Assembly: GCA_036274155.1 (NCBI GenBank)
Contig: DASUGH010000035.1
Location: forward strand, 1-64,000
Source of the DNA: Gp6-AA40 sp036274155
GTDB taxonomy: Bacteria > Acidobacteriota > Vicinamibacteria > Vicinamibacterales > UBA2999
Direction of reading: 5' to 3'
Length of the DNA: 64,000 nucleotides
Shown here piece by piece: positions 33,252 to 41,292 of this stretch. The notes below the pieces were generated by a model. It had not been told where the DNA came from. It searched no databases and worked only from the letters and a program-made list of their open reading frames with translations. A program made the translations under genes and the position numbers. Each line of letters begins with the position of its first letter. Within the stretch, counting starts at the first letter, position 1.

Positions 33252-33653
33252 TCAGCCGCCGAGCAGCCTCGCATCGAATGGCACCGGCAGCAGATCGCTC
33301 AATCGGTAACGGCCGGTCTCGCGCCGGAGGTTGGCGAGGATAACCTCCAGATCGCCTCCGAACTCCCACAGAATCTGACGGCAGGCGCCGCACGGCGGCG
33401 TGGGGCTCACCGTGTCGGCGGCCACGACGATGCGCCGGAAGCGGCGGTGTCCCTCTGACAACGCCTTGAACATCGCCACCCGCTCGGCGCAGATCGTCAA
33501 GCCGTACGTGGCGTTCTCGACGTTGCACCCGGTGATGATGGCGCCGTTCTTCGTTTCGAGGGCCGCACCCACCTTGAAGTTGGAGAAGGCCGCGTGAGCG
33601 TGCCGCCGGGCGCGGCGGGCGGCGGCGACCAGCGCCGATGCGTTGGCATTCAC
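33252..33653 (-). CDS. cdd: Cytidine deaminase
   Basis: 133 residues, the size of tetrameric CDA enzymes. Start GTG 33653, supported by GAGGAG about eight bases upstream; a long in-frame upstream extension is rejected. Zinc and catalytic motifs: the C-A-E triplet in GLTICAERVAMF and PCGACRQILWEF. The substrate loop FSNFKVGAALET and CNVENATYG are also present. It deaminates cytidine/deoxycytidine to uridine/deoxyuridine. Last gene of the salvage operon after purine and pyrimidine phosphorylases, so its products can feed the phosphorylase encoded two genes upstream. Confidence 0.95.
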   Translation of the reverse strand: MNANASALVAAARRARRHAHAAFSNFKVGAALETKNGAIITGCNVENATYGLTICAERVAMFKALSEGHRRFRRIVVAADTVSPTPPCGACRQILWEFGGDLEVILANLRRETGRYRLSDLLPVPFDARLLGG

Positions 33654-33715
33654 TGAGATGCTCCTCGTGATGGTCTGCCGATTCAACGTACGTAGCGGGG
33701 GCCTTGCCGCCTGCG

Positions 33716-34540
33716 TCAGAGCCGCTCGATGATCCCCTCGAGCAGCGCGATGAACGAACCGCGCACCCGGCGCGCCGTCTCGAGGACCTCGTCGTGGTCG
33801 AGCGGTTGTGGCAGCACACCCGCGGCCATGTTGGTGATGCACGAAACGCCCAGCACCTCCATGCCCATGTGGCGCGCCGCGATCGCTTCCGGAACCGTGG
33901 ACATGCCGACAGCGTCGGCACCAATCGTCCGCAGGAACCGGATCTCGGCCGGCGTCTCGTAGCTCGGACCGTGCACGGCCACGTAGACGCCGCGGCTCAC
34001 CGGCACGCCGGCCGCACGCGCCGCATCGTGCGCGATCGCGCGCAGGCGCTGCGAGTAGACCTCCGTCATGTCGGGAAAGCGCGGGCCGAATCGCTCGTCG
34101 TTGGGACCCATGAGCGGATTCGTCCCGAGCAGGTTGATGTGGTCGTCGATTACCATCAGCGCGCCCTGCGCAAACGTCGTGTTGATGCCGCCAGCGGCGT
34201 TCGTCAGGATGATCTCGCGCACACCGAGCCGTCCCATGACGCGAGTGGCGAACGCCGCGGCGGCCGCCTCGTGCCCTTCATAGACATGGGCGCGGCCTGC
34301 CAGTGCCGCGACCCGGCGCCCGGCAACCACACCAATCACGAGACGCCCCGCATGACCAATGACCCTCGACGGCGGCCAGTGCGGAATGGACGCGTAATCG
34401 AATGCGACCGGGTCGCCGAGCCTGTCGACGAAGTCACCAAGCCCTGACCCCAGCACGACGGCGGTCTTCGGAAGCGCGCCGCAGCGACGGCGTACCGCTT
34501 CGGACGCCTCCTCGACCCGGGCGTAGTCGGACGCACTCAC
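33716..34540 (-). CDS. Purine-nucleoside phosphorylase (trimeric PNP-I type)
   Basis: 274 residues, GTG start. Phosphorolyses purine nucleosides to base plus ribose-1-phosphate. Motifs: phosphate site VLGSGLGDFVDR, IGHAGRLVIGVVAGRRVAAL, GRAHVYEGHE, the purine-site segments NAAGGINTTF and GPSYETPAEIRFLRTIGADAVGMSTVPE, and the C-terminal LDHDEVLE with the base-contacting region. It lies between the pyrimidine phosphorylase (83-base gap) and cytidine deaminase (62-base gap) genes. A methylthioadenosine phosphorylase role is less likely from the motifs, but specificity is not proven by sequence. Confidence 0.93.
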   Translation of the reverse strand: MSASDYARVEEASEAVRRRCGALPKTAVVLGSGLGDFVDRLGDPVAFDYASIPHWPPSRVIGHAGRLVIGVVAGRRVAALAGRAHVYEGHEAAAAAFATRVMGRLGVREIILTNAAGGINTTFAQGALMVIDDHINLLGTNPLMGPNDERFGPRFPDMTEVYSQRLRAIAHDAARAAGVPVSRGVYVAVHGPSYETPAEIRFLRTIGADAVGMSTVPEAIAARHMGMEVLGVSCITNMAAGVLPQPLDHDEVLETARRVRGSFIALLEGIIERL

Positions 34541-34623
34541 CGGGCAGCCACCGCGGCAGAGCGGTAACCGGGCGCAGCCGTGAGACCGCTGACGATGGCG
34601 CGAGCGATATACATGCAGGTCCG

Positions 34624-35925
34624 TCAGCGCACTGAATCGAGCACCAGCGGCTTCACCGCCGGCGGCGCGTCATCGATGCGCACCGCGCTTTCAGCGAGGT
34701 GGCGAGCGTCTTCCAGTCTTGCAGAGTCGTTGTACAGCAGCTCGAGTACCGCGTCACCCGCGCTCACCAGATCCCCGCGGCCAGCTGCAATCAGTATTCC
34801 CGCCGCGTGATCGATTGGCGCTCCCACGGCCTCGCGCCCGGCACCGAGCGCCACTGCCGAGCGCCCGACCAGCCCGGCGTCGAGCGACGCCACATACCCG
34901 GAGCGATGAGCGCGAACGAGCTCACGATGACGTGCGCGCGGAAGCCGCGCCGGATCGTCAACCACCCGGGGATCGCCGCCCTGGGCGGCGATCATCGCTT
35001 TCAGCCGCTCGAGCGCTGCGCCCGACTCGAGAGCACGACGGACCACGGCTTCGGCATCGGCGTCGCGGCGAAGACCGCCGGCCACCAGCATCCGGCCCGC
35101 CAGCCGGACGATGAGATCGGTCAGCTCGGACGGTCCGGAACCGCTGAGCATCTCGATGCATTCCGCGATTTCAACGGCGTTGCCGACGGCGCGTCCGAGC
35201 GGCGCGTCCATGCTGGTGATCACAGCCTCGGCCCTGACGCCGGCGCGCGCGCCGGTGGCGACCATCGACCGCGCAAGCGCGCGCGCGCTGTCGAGATCTT
35301 TCATGAAGGCGCCGTGTCCGCACTTCACGTCGAGGACGAGGGCGCTCGTCCCTTCCGCGAGCTTCTTGCTCATGATGGACGAGGAGATGAGCGGGATGCT
35401 CTCGACTGTTCCGGTAACGTCGCGCAGCGCGTAGAGCTTCTTGTCGGCCGGCGCGAGCGACTTCGTCTGAGCCGTGATGCTCGTCCCGACGGCGCGCACG
35501 ACCTCCTTGAACTCGGGGATCGACAGGTCGACCCGAAACCCGGGAATCGATTCGAGCTTGTCGATCGTGCCGCCGGTATGGCCGAGACCGCGCCCGGACA
35601 GCTTCGGAACGACTGCACCACTTGCCGCCGCGAGCGGTGCGAGGGCAATCGACACCTTGTCGCCCACGCCTCCCGTGCTGTGCTTTCCTACTTTGACTCC
35701 GGGAAGATCGGAGAGATCCAGGCGCTCGCCCGAGCGGAGCATCGCCTCGGTCAGCCACGCCGTCTCTTCCTCGGTCATTCCCCGAAGAACGACCGCCATC
35801 AGCAGCGCCGACGTCTGATAGTCGGGAATGGCGCCGGAAGAGGCGCCGGCGACGAAGTGGTCGATCTCCTGACGCGTCAGGGAGTGCCCGTCGCGTTTTC
35901 GCGCGATGACGTCGACGAAATGCAT
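34624..35925 (-). CDS. Thymidine/pyrimidine-nucleoside phosphorylase
   Basis: 433 residues from ATG 35925 (MHFVDVIARKRDGHSLTRQEI). Family motifs: phosphate loop VGKHSTGGVGDKVSIALAP, the S-G-R-G-L-G-H-T-G-G-T-I-D-K-L-E signature, and VLDVKCGHGAFMKDLDSA. Catalyses reversible phosphorolysis of thymidine, deoxyuridine or uridine. DeoA versus Pdp cannot be separated by eye. First gene of the minus-strand salvage operon with PNP and Cdd. Its start faces the divergent MGMT-like gene across a 120-bp AT-richer region containing an inverted repeat. Confidence 0.94.
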   Translation of the reverse strand: MHFVDVIARKRDGHSLTRQEIDHFVAGASSGAIPDYQTSALLMAVVLRGMTEEETAWLTEAMLRSGERLDLSDLPGVKVGKHSTGGVGDKVSIALAPLAAASGAVVPKLSGRGLGHTGGTIDKLESIPGFRVDLSIPEFKEVVRAVGTSITAQTKSLAPADKKLYALRDVTGTVESIPLISSSIMSKKLAEGTSALVLDVKCGHGAFMKDLDSARALARSMVATGARAGVRAEAVITSMDAPLGRAVGNAVEIAECIEMLSGSGPSELTDLIVRLAGRMLVAGGLRRDADAEAVVRRALESGAALERLKAMIAAQGGDPRVVDDPARLPRARHRELVRAHRSGYVASLDAGLVGRSAVALGAGREAVGAPIDHAAGILIAAGRGDLVSAGDAVLELLYNDSARLEDARHLAESAVRIDDAPPAVKPLVLDSVR

Positions 35926-35969
35926 GAAAGAGCGGTCAGTATACGGAATTCTGGAATTCTCAAGGCACA

Positions 35970-36028
35970 ATGCTCAATGAAATGCACTGCGCAACGCTCG
36001 GCAGCCTTTTGTCCTGGGCATTGAGCAT
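35970..36028. repeat. Inverted repeat in the divergent salvage-operon/MGMT promoter region
   Basis: ATGCTCAATG (35970-35979) and CATTGAGCAT (36019-36028) are perfect 10-base inverse complements 39 bases apart. GGAATTCT occurs twice in tandem just to the left (about 35946-35960). The region is much more AT-rich than its surroundings. It could bind a regulator of either divergent unit. Confidence 0.45.
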
Positions 36029-36045
36029 CGCGCATTGATTTCCCC

Positions 36046-36363
36046 ATGTCAGACTTCAAAGCGCGGGTCATGTCGGCGGTGCGGCGAATTCCACGCGGGC
36101 GTGTGGCCACTTACGGCGATATCGCCGGGCTGGCCGGCTCACCCCGCGCGTGGCGCGCTGTCGGCACGATCATGCGTGAATGCCGCGATCCGGCAACGCC
36201 GTGTCACCGGGTGATCGGCGCCAATGGCAGCCTCGGCGGTTGGACTGGCAGCCTGCACACGAAACGCGAGCTGCTCCGGGCAGAAGGCCTCGACGTGGGG
36301 ATCGCGCGCGTCCGGCGCTTCCGGGACGTCCGATGGATGCCTCGCCGGCCAGGCACCCGATGA
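36046..36363 (+). CDS. Minimal MGMT-family (alkylated-DNA transferase fold) protein
   Basis: 105 residues, consisting only of the C-terminal DNA-binding/active-site domain of O6-alkylguanine-DNA alkyltransferases. Visible features: VMSAVRRIPRGRVATYGDIAGLAG (helix-turn-helix start), RAVGTIMRECRDPATPCHRVIGANGSLGG. The methyl-acceptor Cys in P-C-H-R-V is retained, so it is not an ATL protein with Trp there. The protein could be a catalytic short transferase or a damage sensor. It is probably the first gene of a rightward run with the ECF sigma factor, 76 bases downstream, though functional linkage is unproven. Confidence 0.88.
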   Translation: MSDFKARVMSAVRRIPRGRVATYGDIAGLAGSPRAWRAVGTIMRECRDPATPCHRVIGANGSLGGWTGSLHTKRELLRAEGLDVGIARVRRFRDVRWMPRRPGTR

Positions 36364-36439
36364 GCGAGGCCGCCGCCCGGCTGTTCCGCATGCTCCGCCT
36401 CCGGACAGCTCCACAAACGGCCGGTTTTCCACGTAAAAA

Positions 36440-37039
36440 ATGACGCGGCAACCCTCGTCCGCCGGCCCCCCGTCCAAAGGATCAGGAGTCGTGAATTCGC
36501 CCGATCTCGAGCTGGCCCGGCGCTGCGGGCAGGGCGACATGGCGGCGTTCGAGGAGCTGTATCGGACGCACGCACCGAGGCTCTACACTCTGATGCTCCG
36601 AATGACGGGGTCGGAGGCGGATGCGGAGGACCTGCTTCAAGAGGTGTTCATGCAGGCCCATCGCAAGCTCGCAGGATTCAGGGGAGAATCGAGCCTCGGC
36701 ACGTGGCTCTACCGGATGGCGGTCAACCAGTGCCTCGACTTCCTCAGGGGGCGCCAGACGAGGATGGCCCGCGCCACCGGCTCCTACGACGACGATGAGG
36801 TGGCCGAACCGGAGGCCCCGGCACCAGTCATTCCGGCAGCCATCAGCCGCGTCGACCTCGAGCGCGCGATTGCGCGGCTGCCCGACGGCTGCCGGACGGC
36901 GTTCGTGCTCCACGACGTGGAAGGGTTTGCGCACCAGGAGGTGGCCGCGATGCTGGGCATCTCGGAGGGAACGTCCAAGTCACAGGTACACAAGGCCCGG
37001 TTCAGGCTCCGGTCCATGTTGAGCGCGACAGTCAGATGA
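36440..37039 (+). CDS. ECF-type RNA polymerase sigma factor
   Basis: 199 residues from ATG 36440; GTG 36491 (protein starting NSPDLELARRCGQGD) is a plausible alternative that trims a nonconserved tail. Region 2 is FEELYRTHAPRLYTLMLRM through AEDLLQEVFMQAHRKL and TWLYRMAVNQCLDFLR. A short acidic linker (YDDDEVAEPEAPAP) follows. Region 4 is LERAIARLPDGCRTAFVLHD and QEVAAMLGISEGTSKSQVHK, a helix-turn-helix for the -35 element. Its stop overlaps the anti-sigma start (ATGA). It likely activates its own operon and unknown envelope genes. Confidence 0.94.
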   Translation: MTRQPSSAGPPSKGSGVVNSPDLELARRCGQGDMAAFEELYRTHAPRLYTLMLRMTGSEADAEDLLQEVFMQAHRKLAGFRGESSLGTWLYRMAVNQCLDFLRGRQTRMARATGSYDDDEVAEPEAPAPVIPAAISRVDLERAIARLPDGCRTAFVLHDVEGFAHQEVAAMLGISEGTSKSQVHKARFRLRSMLSATVR

Positions 37040-37728
37040 CGTGTTTCGAATACGACCTCCAGATCGACGAGTACGTCGAGGGAACGCTTCCCGCCACGCG
37101 GGTGGCGGCGCTCGAGGCCCATCTGGCCACGTGCAGCCGCTGCCGTGCGGCGGCAGCCGATTTCCGGACGCTCCGGTCGGCCGCCTCGACGCTCGAGCGC
37201 CGCAATCCGCCTCCCGAGGTCTGGACGCGGGTCGTGGCGTCGATCCACGAGTCGTCCGAACAGACCGGCTGGTTCTCGTGGATGCTGCCGGGGCTGACCT
37301 GGCGCTCCGCTGTGGCCGCGGCCGTCATCGTGATCATGCTCACGGTTGGAACCTGGTTCTCGTGGCACGAGGCGGCGACTGCGGGGCGTGTGGTCTCGAC
37401 GGCCGGCCTCGACACGGCGTCAGCGGAGTCCAGAGGCGTCGAGCAGGCGATGCGGACGCAGATCTCGGACATGGAAAAGACGGTGAGGACCGCGTCGGCG
37501 GTGCTGCCGAGCGAAACGCAGGCCGCCTATCAACAGGCGGGCGCGGTCATCGACGATGCGTTGAGCCGCCGCGCCAGCGAGCCGCACAGCGAAGTCACGC
37601 AGCAGAGCCTGCTGGAGCTGCTGCAGAGCAAACTGAGACTCCTGCAGGAGATGATCGCCCTCATCAACGAGATGCGGAAAGGCAACCAGGAAGAGGCGGC
37701 CCGCATCGTCTCCGGAATCGAACAATGA
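37036..37728 (+). CDS. Zinc-finger anti-sigma factor, membrane anchored
   Basis: 230 residues. The N-terminal zf-HC2/ZAS domain has the H-x3-C-x2-C pattern in EAHLATCSRCRAAAADF, preceded by MTCFEYDLQIDEYVEG. One membrane helix spans about residues 94-114 (SAVAAAVIVIMLTVGTWFSW). The remaining about 115 residues form a predicted periplasmic helical sensor (MEKTVRTASAVLPSETQAAYQ, LLQSKLRLLQEMIALINEM). It should bind and inhibit the ECF sigma factor encoded immediately upstream (ATGA overlap) until an envelope signal. Its own stop overlaps the DUF4097 gene start, also ATGA. Confidence 0.9.
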   Translation: MTCFEYDLQIDEYVEGTLPATRVAALEAHLATCSRCRAAAADFRTLRSAASTLERRNPPPEVWTRVVASIHESSEQTGWFSWMLPGLTWRSAVAAAVIVIMLTVGTWFSWHEAATAGRVVSTAGLDTASAESRGVEQAMRTQISDMEKTVRTASAVLPSETQAAYQQAGAVIDDALSRRASEPHSEVTQQSLLELLQSKLRLLQEMIALINEMRKGNQEEAARIVSGIEQ

Positions 37729-38795
37729 GAACCCTGTTTCGGACCTGCGCCGTCGGCGGTCTCGTCCTTCTCGCCTCTCCTGCGACACCGCAGCAGGCCG
37801 GCGCTGCCGCACCTCCTGCGATGCGGCTCGCACAAGGCGACGGCACAGCTGGCCGACCGGCACCGGTCCCGCCGCGGCCGCCAGGCCGCGGCGGGCGGGC
37901 GTCGGGCGACTGGGTCGACGAGCCCTTCCAGCGCTCCGTGCGGCTCGGATCCAGGGGATCGGTCGAACTGACGGCGTTGTTCGGCGCCATCACGTTCACC
38001 GGCACCGACGGAAACGTCGTGCGCATCAACGCGGTCAAGAGAGTCCAGGAGGCCAACCGCGATTTCGCGCGCTCGGTGCTACAGAACGTTCAAATACGTG
38101 TCACGGAACGTGGCGGCGGTATCGAAGTGTTGACCGAGCAGCCCACAGTGCGAACGCCAATCGCCGTGGACTACACGATCGAAGTGCCGATGGCCACCAG
38201 TGTCAGCATCCGCAGCTTCGGCGGCCCGATCAACGTCGGTGGGGTGAAAGGCGAGCTGCGCATCGAAGCCTTTGGCGGCGGCGACATGACCCTTTCGTCG
38301 GTCGGACGTGTGAGGACCGCGAAGTCGGCCGGCGGAAACGTGACCATCACCGGCGCCGAAGGCGACGAGGTCAACGCGGAGACGTTTCTCGGGCAGCTCG
38401 TCGTCCGCGACGTCAAGGCGCGCTCGGTCGAACTGCGATCCATCCGCGGCCCGATCACCATCGTCGACACGCTGTGCGACCGGTGCACGGCCAATAGCAC
38501 CAATGGCAGCATCGAGTTCTCGGGACCGCTCAAGCCGGAAGGGCGCTACACCCTCAACTCGAACGAAGGCGACATCCGCTTCATCCCCGCCCCCGGCGTC
38601 GGCTTCGATCTCGAAGCGATGACGTCGGGCACGTTCAACAACGACTTCCCGCTCCGCACCGGCAGGAAAACTGCGCCGGCGCCAGGGTCGCAGGGTCGCA
38701 TCTTCCGGGGCGTCTTCATGGACGGGAGCGCGATCCTCTCGCTGCGCTCCTTTACCGGGAACCTGAGCCTGATCAGAAAGACCGATCCGCGCTAG
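37725..38795 (+). CDS. Secreted DUF4097-type beta-helix protein
   Basis: 356 residues. It begins with a signal peptide (TLFRTCAVGGLVLLASPAT) and a Pro/Arg-rich spacer, followed by repeated short beta strands: GSVELTALFGAITFTGTDG, VSIRSFGGPINVGGVKGELRIEAFGG, VRTAKSAGGNVTITGAEG, VELRSIRGPITIVDT and NSTNGSIEFSG. This repeating G-x-I/V pattern fits the DUF4097 putative adhesin beta-helix. It is coupled to the anti-sigma gene by ATGA, so it is probably part of the sigma regulon, perhaps a target or signal partner. The 3' end overlaps the opposite-strand phosphatase gene by 23 bp. Confidence 0.8.
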   Translation: MRTLFRTCAVGGLVLLASPATPQQAGAAAPPAMRLAQGDGTAGRPAPVPPRPPGRGGRASGDWVDEPFQRSVRLGSRGSVELTALFGAITFTGTDGNVVRINAVKRVQEANRDFARSVLQNVQIRVTERGGGIEVLTEQPTVRTPIAVDYTIEVPMATSVSIRSFGGPINVGGVKGELRIEAFGGGDMTLSSVGRVRTAKSAGGNVTITGAEGDEVNAETFLGQLVVRDVKARSVELRSIRGPITIVDTLCDRCTANSTNGSIEFSGPLKPEGRYTLNSNEGDIRFIPAPGVGFDLEAMTSGTFNNDFPLRTGRKTAPAPGSQGRIFRGVFMDGSAILSLRSFTGNLSLIRKTDPR

Positions 38796-41292
38796 CCGGG
38801 CCGAGCACCTCGCGGATCACCCGTCCCGGGAACGGCTGGAAGCCTCGTTCCTGCAAGGCCGGTCCGGGAAGACCATTCGCGTCCAGCTGACCGGTCAGCG
38901 CGAACATCGTCGGAATGAAGCTGAGCGTGTCGTAGGGTTCCTGCACGTCGAGGCCCTGGGGGATTCCGGTGCGCTCTCCGCCCGTGAGCATCAGCGTGGC
39001 GTTGGTGGAGACGCGAAAGAACGACCCGTGGTTTCCACCCGGGTTGAACCCGCGCACGTCGAAGTTCCAATGGTTGTTGGCGAGGACGACCAGGTCGGGC
39101 TCGACGATCGCCCGTTGCCTCAGGCGAAGGCGCCGCATCAGCGCCTCGTCGCCGGACGCCGCGTCGGGCGTCACCCAGTCGGCGCGGTGGAAGTGCTCGT
39201 GGATGCCGATGATGGCATTGGAGTAGAGCGTGCGATGCACGGCATGCAGCCACTCGAGCTCTCCGTGCCAGCCGTCGAGCCATGCGGTGCGGTCGCCGCC
39301 GCCAGGCACGGCCAGCTGCTCGTCCTCCCAGATCTTCAGCGGCAGCCCCGGCCGCCAGCCGGTCGGAGCGAAATGGATGGCCCCGTCAGCGGCCTCGGTG
39401 AGCCTGGTGACCGGCAGGTATTTGAGAAGCAGCCCGCCGTCGTTGCCAGTCCGGCCGAGCACGAGCGCCTGCGCATCCTGACCGCTGTCGAGCCAGACGC
39501 AGGTGTCGGCTCGTGCCGCGTCGGCGCTGGTCGCGATCGCGCTGCACGGAATCCGCAGCGCCGTGAAGTCGACCGGCGCGTTGGTGACGCCGCGTTGCAC
39601 GTTGTTGCGAACCCGGGCGTTCGTGAGCAGCGCAAAGTAGTCGATACGCGCGAAGCTCTTCTCGAAATCGAGCGACCCGTCGGCGGCCAGCACCAGCCCT
39701 GAGGGCCCCGTCCCGACCACGTAATTGGCCAGGTCGTACACCCTGTTGCGCTCCCCCATTGCGTGCCGGGCGATGAGATCCTCCACGCGCGCCGCGCCCG
39801 GGGCGAGCGTGGCCGGCGTGGCCGTCAGGAGCCGCTCCAGAGTCGCCAGGTAAGCGGTGTACTCGGCGACGTCAGTCGTCCACGATTCGAGACGCGCGGT
39901 CCTGCGGACCCGCTCGTCGCGCTGTTCGCTCGTCTCCGCGAGCGCTTCGACCTTGTGGTCCTTGCGGCTGCTGCCTTTCTTGCGGTCGGGAGGCGGCGGG
40001 ATGCTTGCTCGGAGCGTCTCGCTCGCACGCTGCAATGCCGCGACCTCTTCACGGAGCTCCAGCAGCGTTTGCTGCCACTGCGGCCGATGGCGGTCGACGA
40101 CCGCGAGGAACGCGTCGGTCGCCGCGCGGCGGACAGGCGGCGACAGGTCCGGCCGCTGCAGCTGGCCGAACAGAATCTGCAGCACGTTCAGCGTCGAATC
40201 GCGGAGGTGAATCGACGCGCGCTCGTTGCCGTCGAAGTCCACCAGCGCCGTCGGATAGTCGTCTTCCTTCCCCTTCAGATACGGCGATTCTTCGGACGCC
40301 GTCGTAATCAGCGGCACGAGCGGGTTGATGCCCTTGATCGAGTAGTCCTTCATCAGATGCCGCTTGGTGATCACGTGATGACCGCCGCCGGCTCTCCCGC
40401 CGAGCAGGTGGACCAGGTTGAATCCCTGGCTGTAGAAGCGCTCGTCCGAGTTGACGCCATGGTCGGCGACCAGCACGAGCGCCGTCTCGGCGGCCTGCGG
40501 GGTGCGGCTGATCGCCGCCCAGATCCGTCCGATGATCGCGTCGAGCTCCTGCAGCGCGGCGCGGTGCGTCTTGTGATCCTTGTTGTGGTGCGTGGCGTGA
40601 TCGAAGTCGGTGGTGTAGTAGTCGAGATACCGCGCGCGAGGATCGTCGAGGGTGGTGATCAGCTCGCGCTCGAGCTGCTCGTGGAGGAGGCCGCGGATAT
40701 CGAAGCCAAGAAACCACTCGTCGACGAGATCCCGGGCGCTCCGCGTCGTGAAACGCTTCTGCACTCCCTCGCTGAGCGTGTCGATGCGCTTGCCGCGCTG
40801 GAACAGCTGGAAGCTTTGATAGCGCTCGTCGTACGAATAGGCGTCGAGCAGCAGCGGTATCTGCAGATCGTCGAGAACCGCCGCCCCCCACATGTCGTTG
40901 TATTTCCCGGCTACGGCGCCGAGCCAGAACGGGAAGAAGTTCAGATAGTCGTAGGAGTGCTGCGTGTAGCGATCGAACTCGACGTTGCCCTTGATCCTCA
41001 GGTGCTGCCCGGTGTCGAGCATCGACCACGACGGCCCGGACAGGCTCATCCCGCGCACGTAGAAGTTCGAGAGGCGGGTGCCGTTCTTGTAGAAGAGACG
41101 CTCGATCCATGGCAGGACGCTCTGCCCGGTGCGAGGGTTCCGCTCGCGCACCATCTGCTCGACGACGCCGTGCGCGAGTCCGTCGGCTTTGATCACGACG
41201 AGCCGCTTCGTCTGGGCGGCGGCGGTCAGCGGCCACGCAACGAGCATCACGAACAGCAGAAGACGACGAACGGCGGCGCGGCGCGGGATCAT
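38773..41292 (-). CDS. Large secreted alkaline-phosphatase-superfamily protein
   Basis: 839 residues, signal peptide LLLFVMLVAWPLTAAAQ. The N-terminal half has the alkaline phosphatase/nucleotide pyrophosphatase layout: RLVVIKADGLAHGVVEQM (first metal Asp), MSLSGPSWSMLDTG (nucleophile region with Ser rather than Thr-rich consensus), YYTTDFDHATHH, and VLVADHGVNSDERFYSQGF (metal DHG). The C-terminal half (residues about 420-830) is poorly recognisable, with a coiled segment (LELREEVAALQRASETLR). It starts within the stop of the preceding unknown gene (4-base overlap), so these two form an operon. Substrate unknown; phosphodiester or phosphonate ester hydrolysis is the best guess. Confidence 0.75.
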   Translation of the reverse strand: MIPRRAAVRRLLLFVMLVAWPLTAAAQTKRLVVIKADGLAHGVVEQMVRERNPRTGQSVLPWIERLFYKNGTRLSNFYVRGMSLSGPSWSMLDTGQHLRIKGNVEFDRYTQHSYDYLNFFPFWLGAVAGKYNDMWGAAVLDDLQIPLLLDAYSYDERYQSFQLFQRGKRIDTLSEGVQKRFTTRSARDLVDEWFLGFDIRGLLHEQLERELITTLDDPRARYLDYYTTDFDHATHHNKDHKTHRAALQELDAIIGRIWAAISRTPQAAETALVLVADHGVNSDERFYSQGFNLVHLLGGRAGGGHHVITKRHLMKDYSIKGINPLVPLITTASEESPYLKGKEDDYPTALVDFDGNERASIHLRDSTLNVLQILFGQLQRPDLSPPVRRAATDAFLAVVDRHRPQWQQTLLELREEVAALQRASETLRASIPPPPDRKKGSSRKDHKVEALAETSEQRDERVRRTARLESWTTDVAEYTAYLATLERLLTATPATLAPGAARVEDLIARHAMGERNRVYDLANYVVGTGPSGLVLAADGSLDFEKSFARIDYFALLTNARVRNNVQRGVTNAPVDFTALRIPCSAIATSADAARADTCVWLDSGQDAQALVLGRTGNDGGLLLKYLPVTRLTEAADGAIHFAPTGWRPGLPLKIWEDEQLAVPGGGDRTAWLDGWHGELEWLHAVHRTLYSNAIIGIHEHFHRADWVTPDAASGDEALMRRLRLRQRAIVEPDLVVLANNHWNFDVRGFNPGGNHGSFFRVSTNATLMLTGGERTGIPQGLDVQEPYDTLSFIPTMFALTGQLDANGLPGPALQERGFQPFPGRVIREVLGPASADRSF

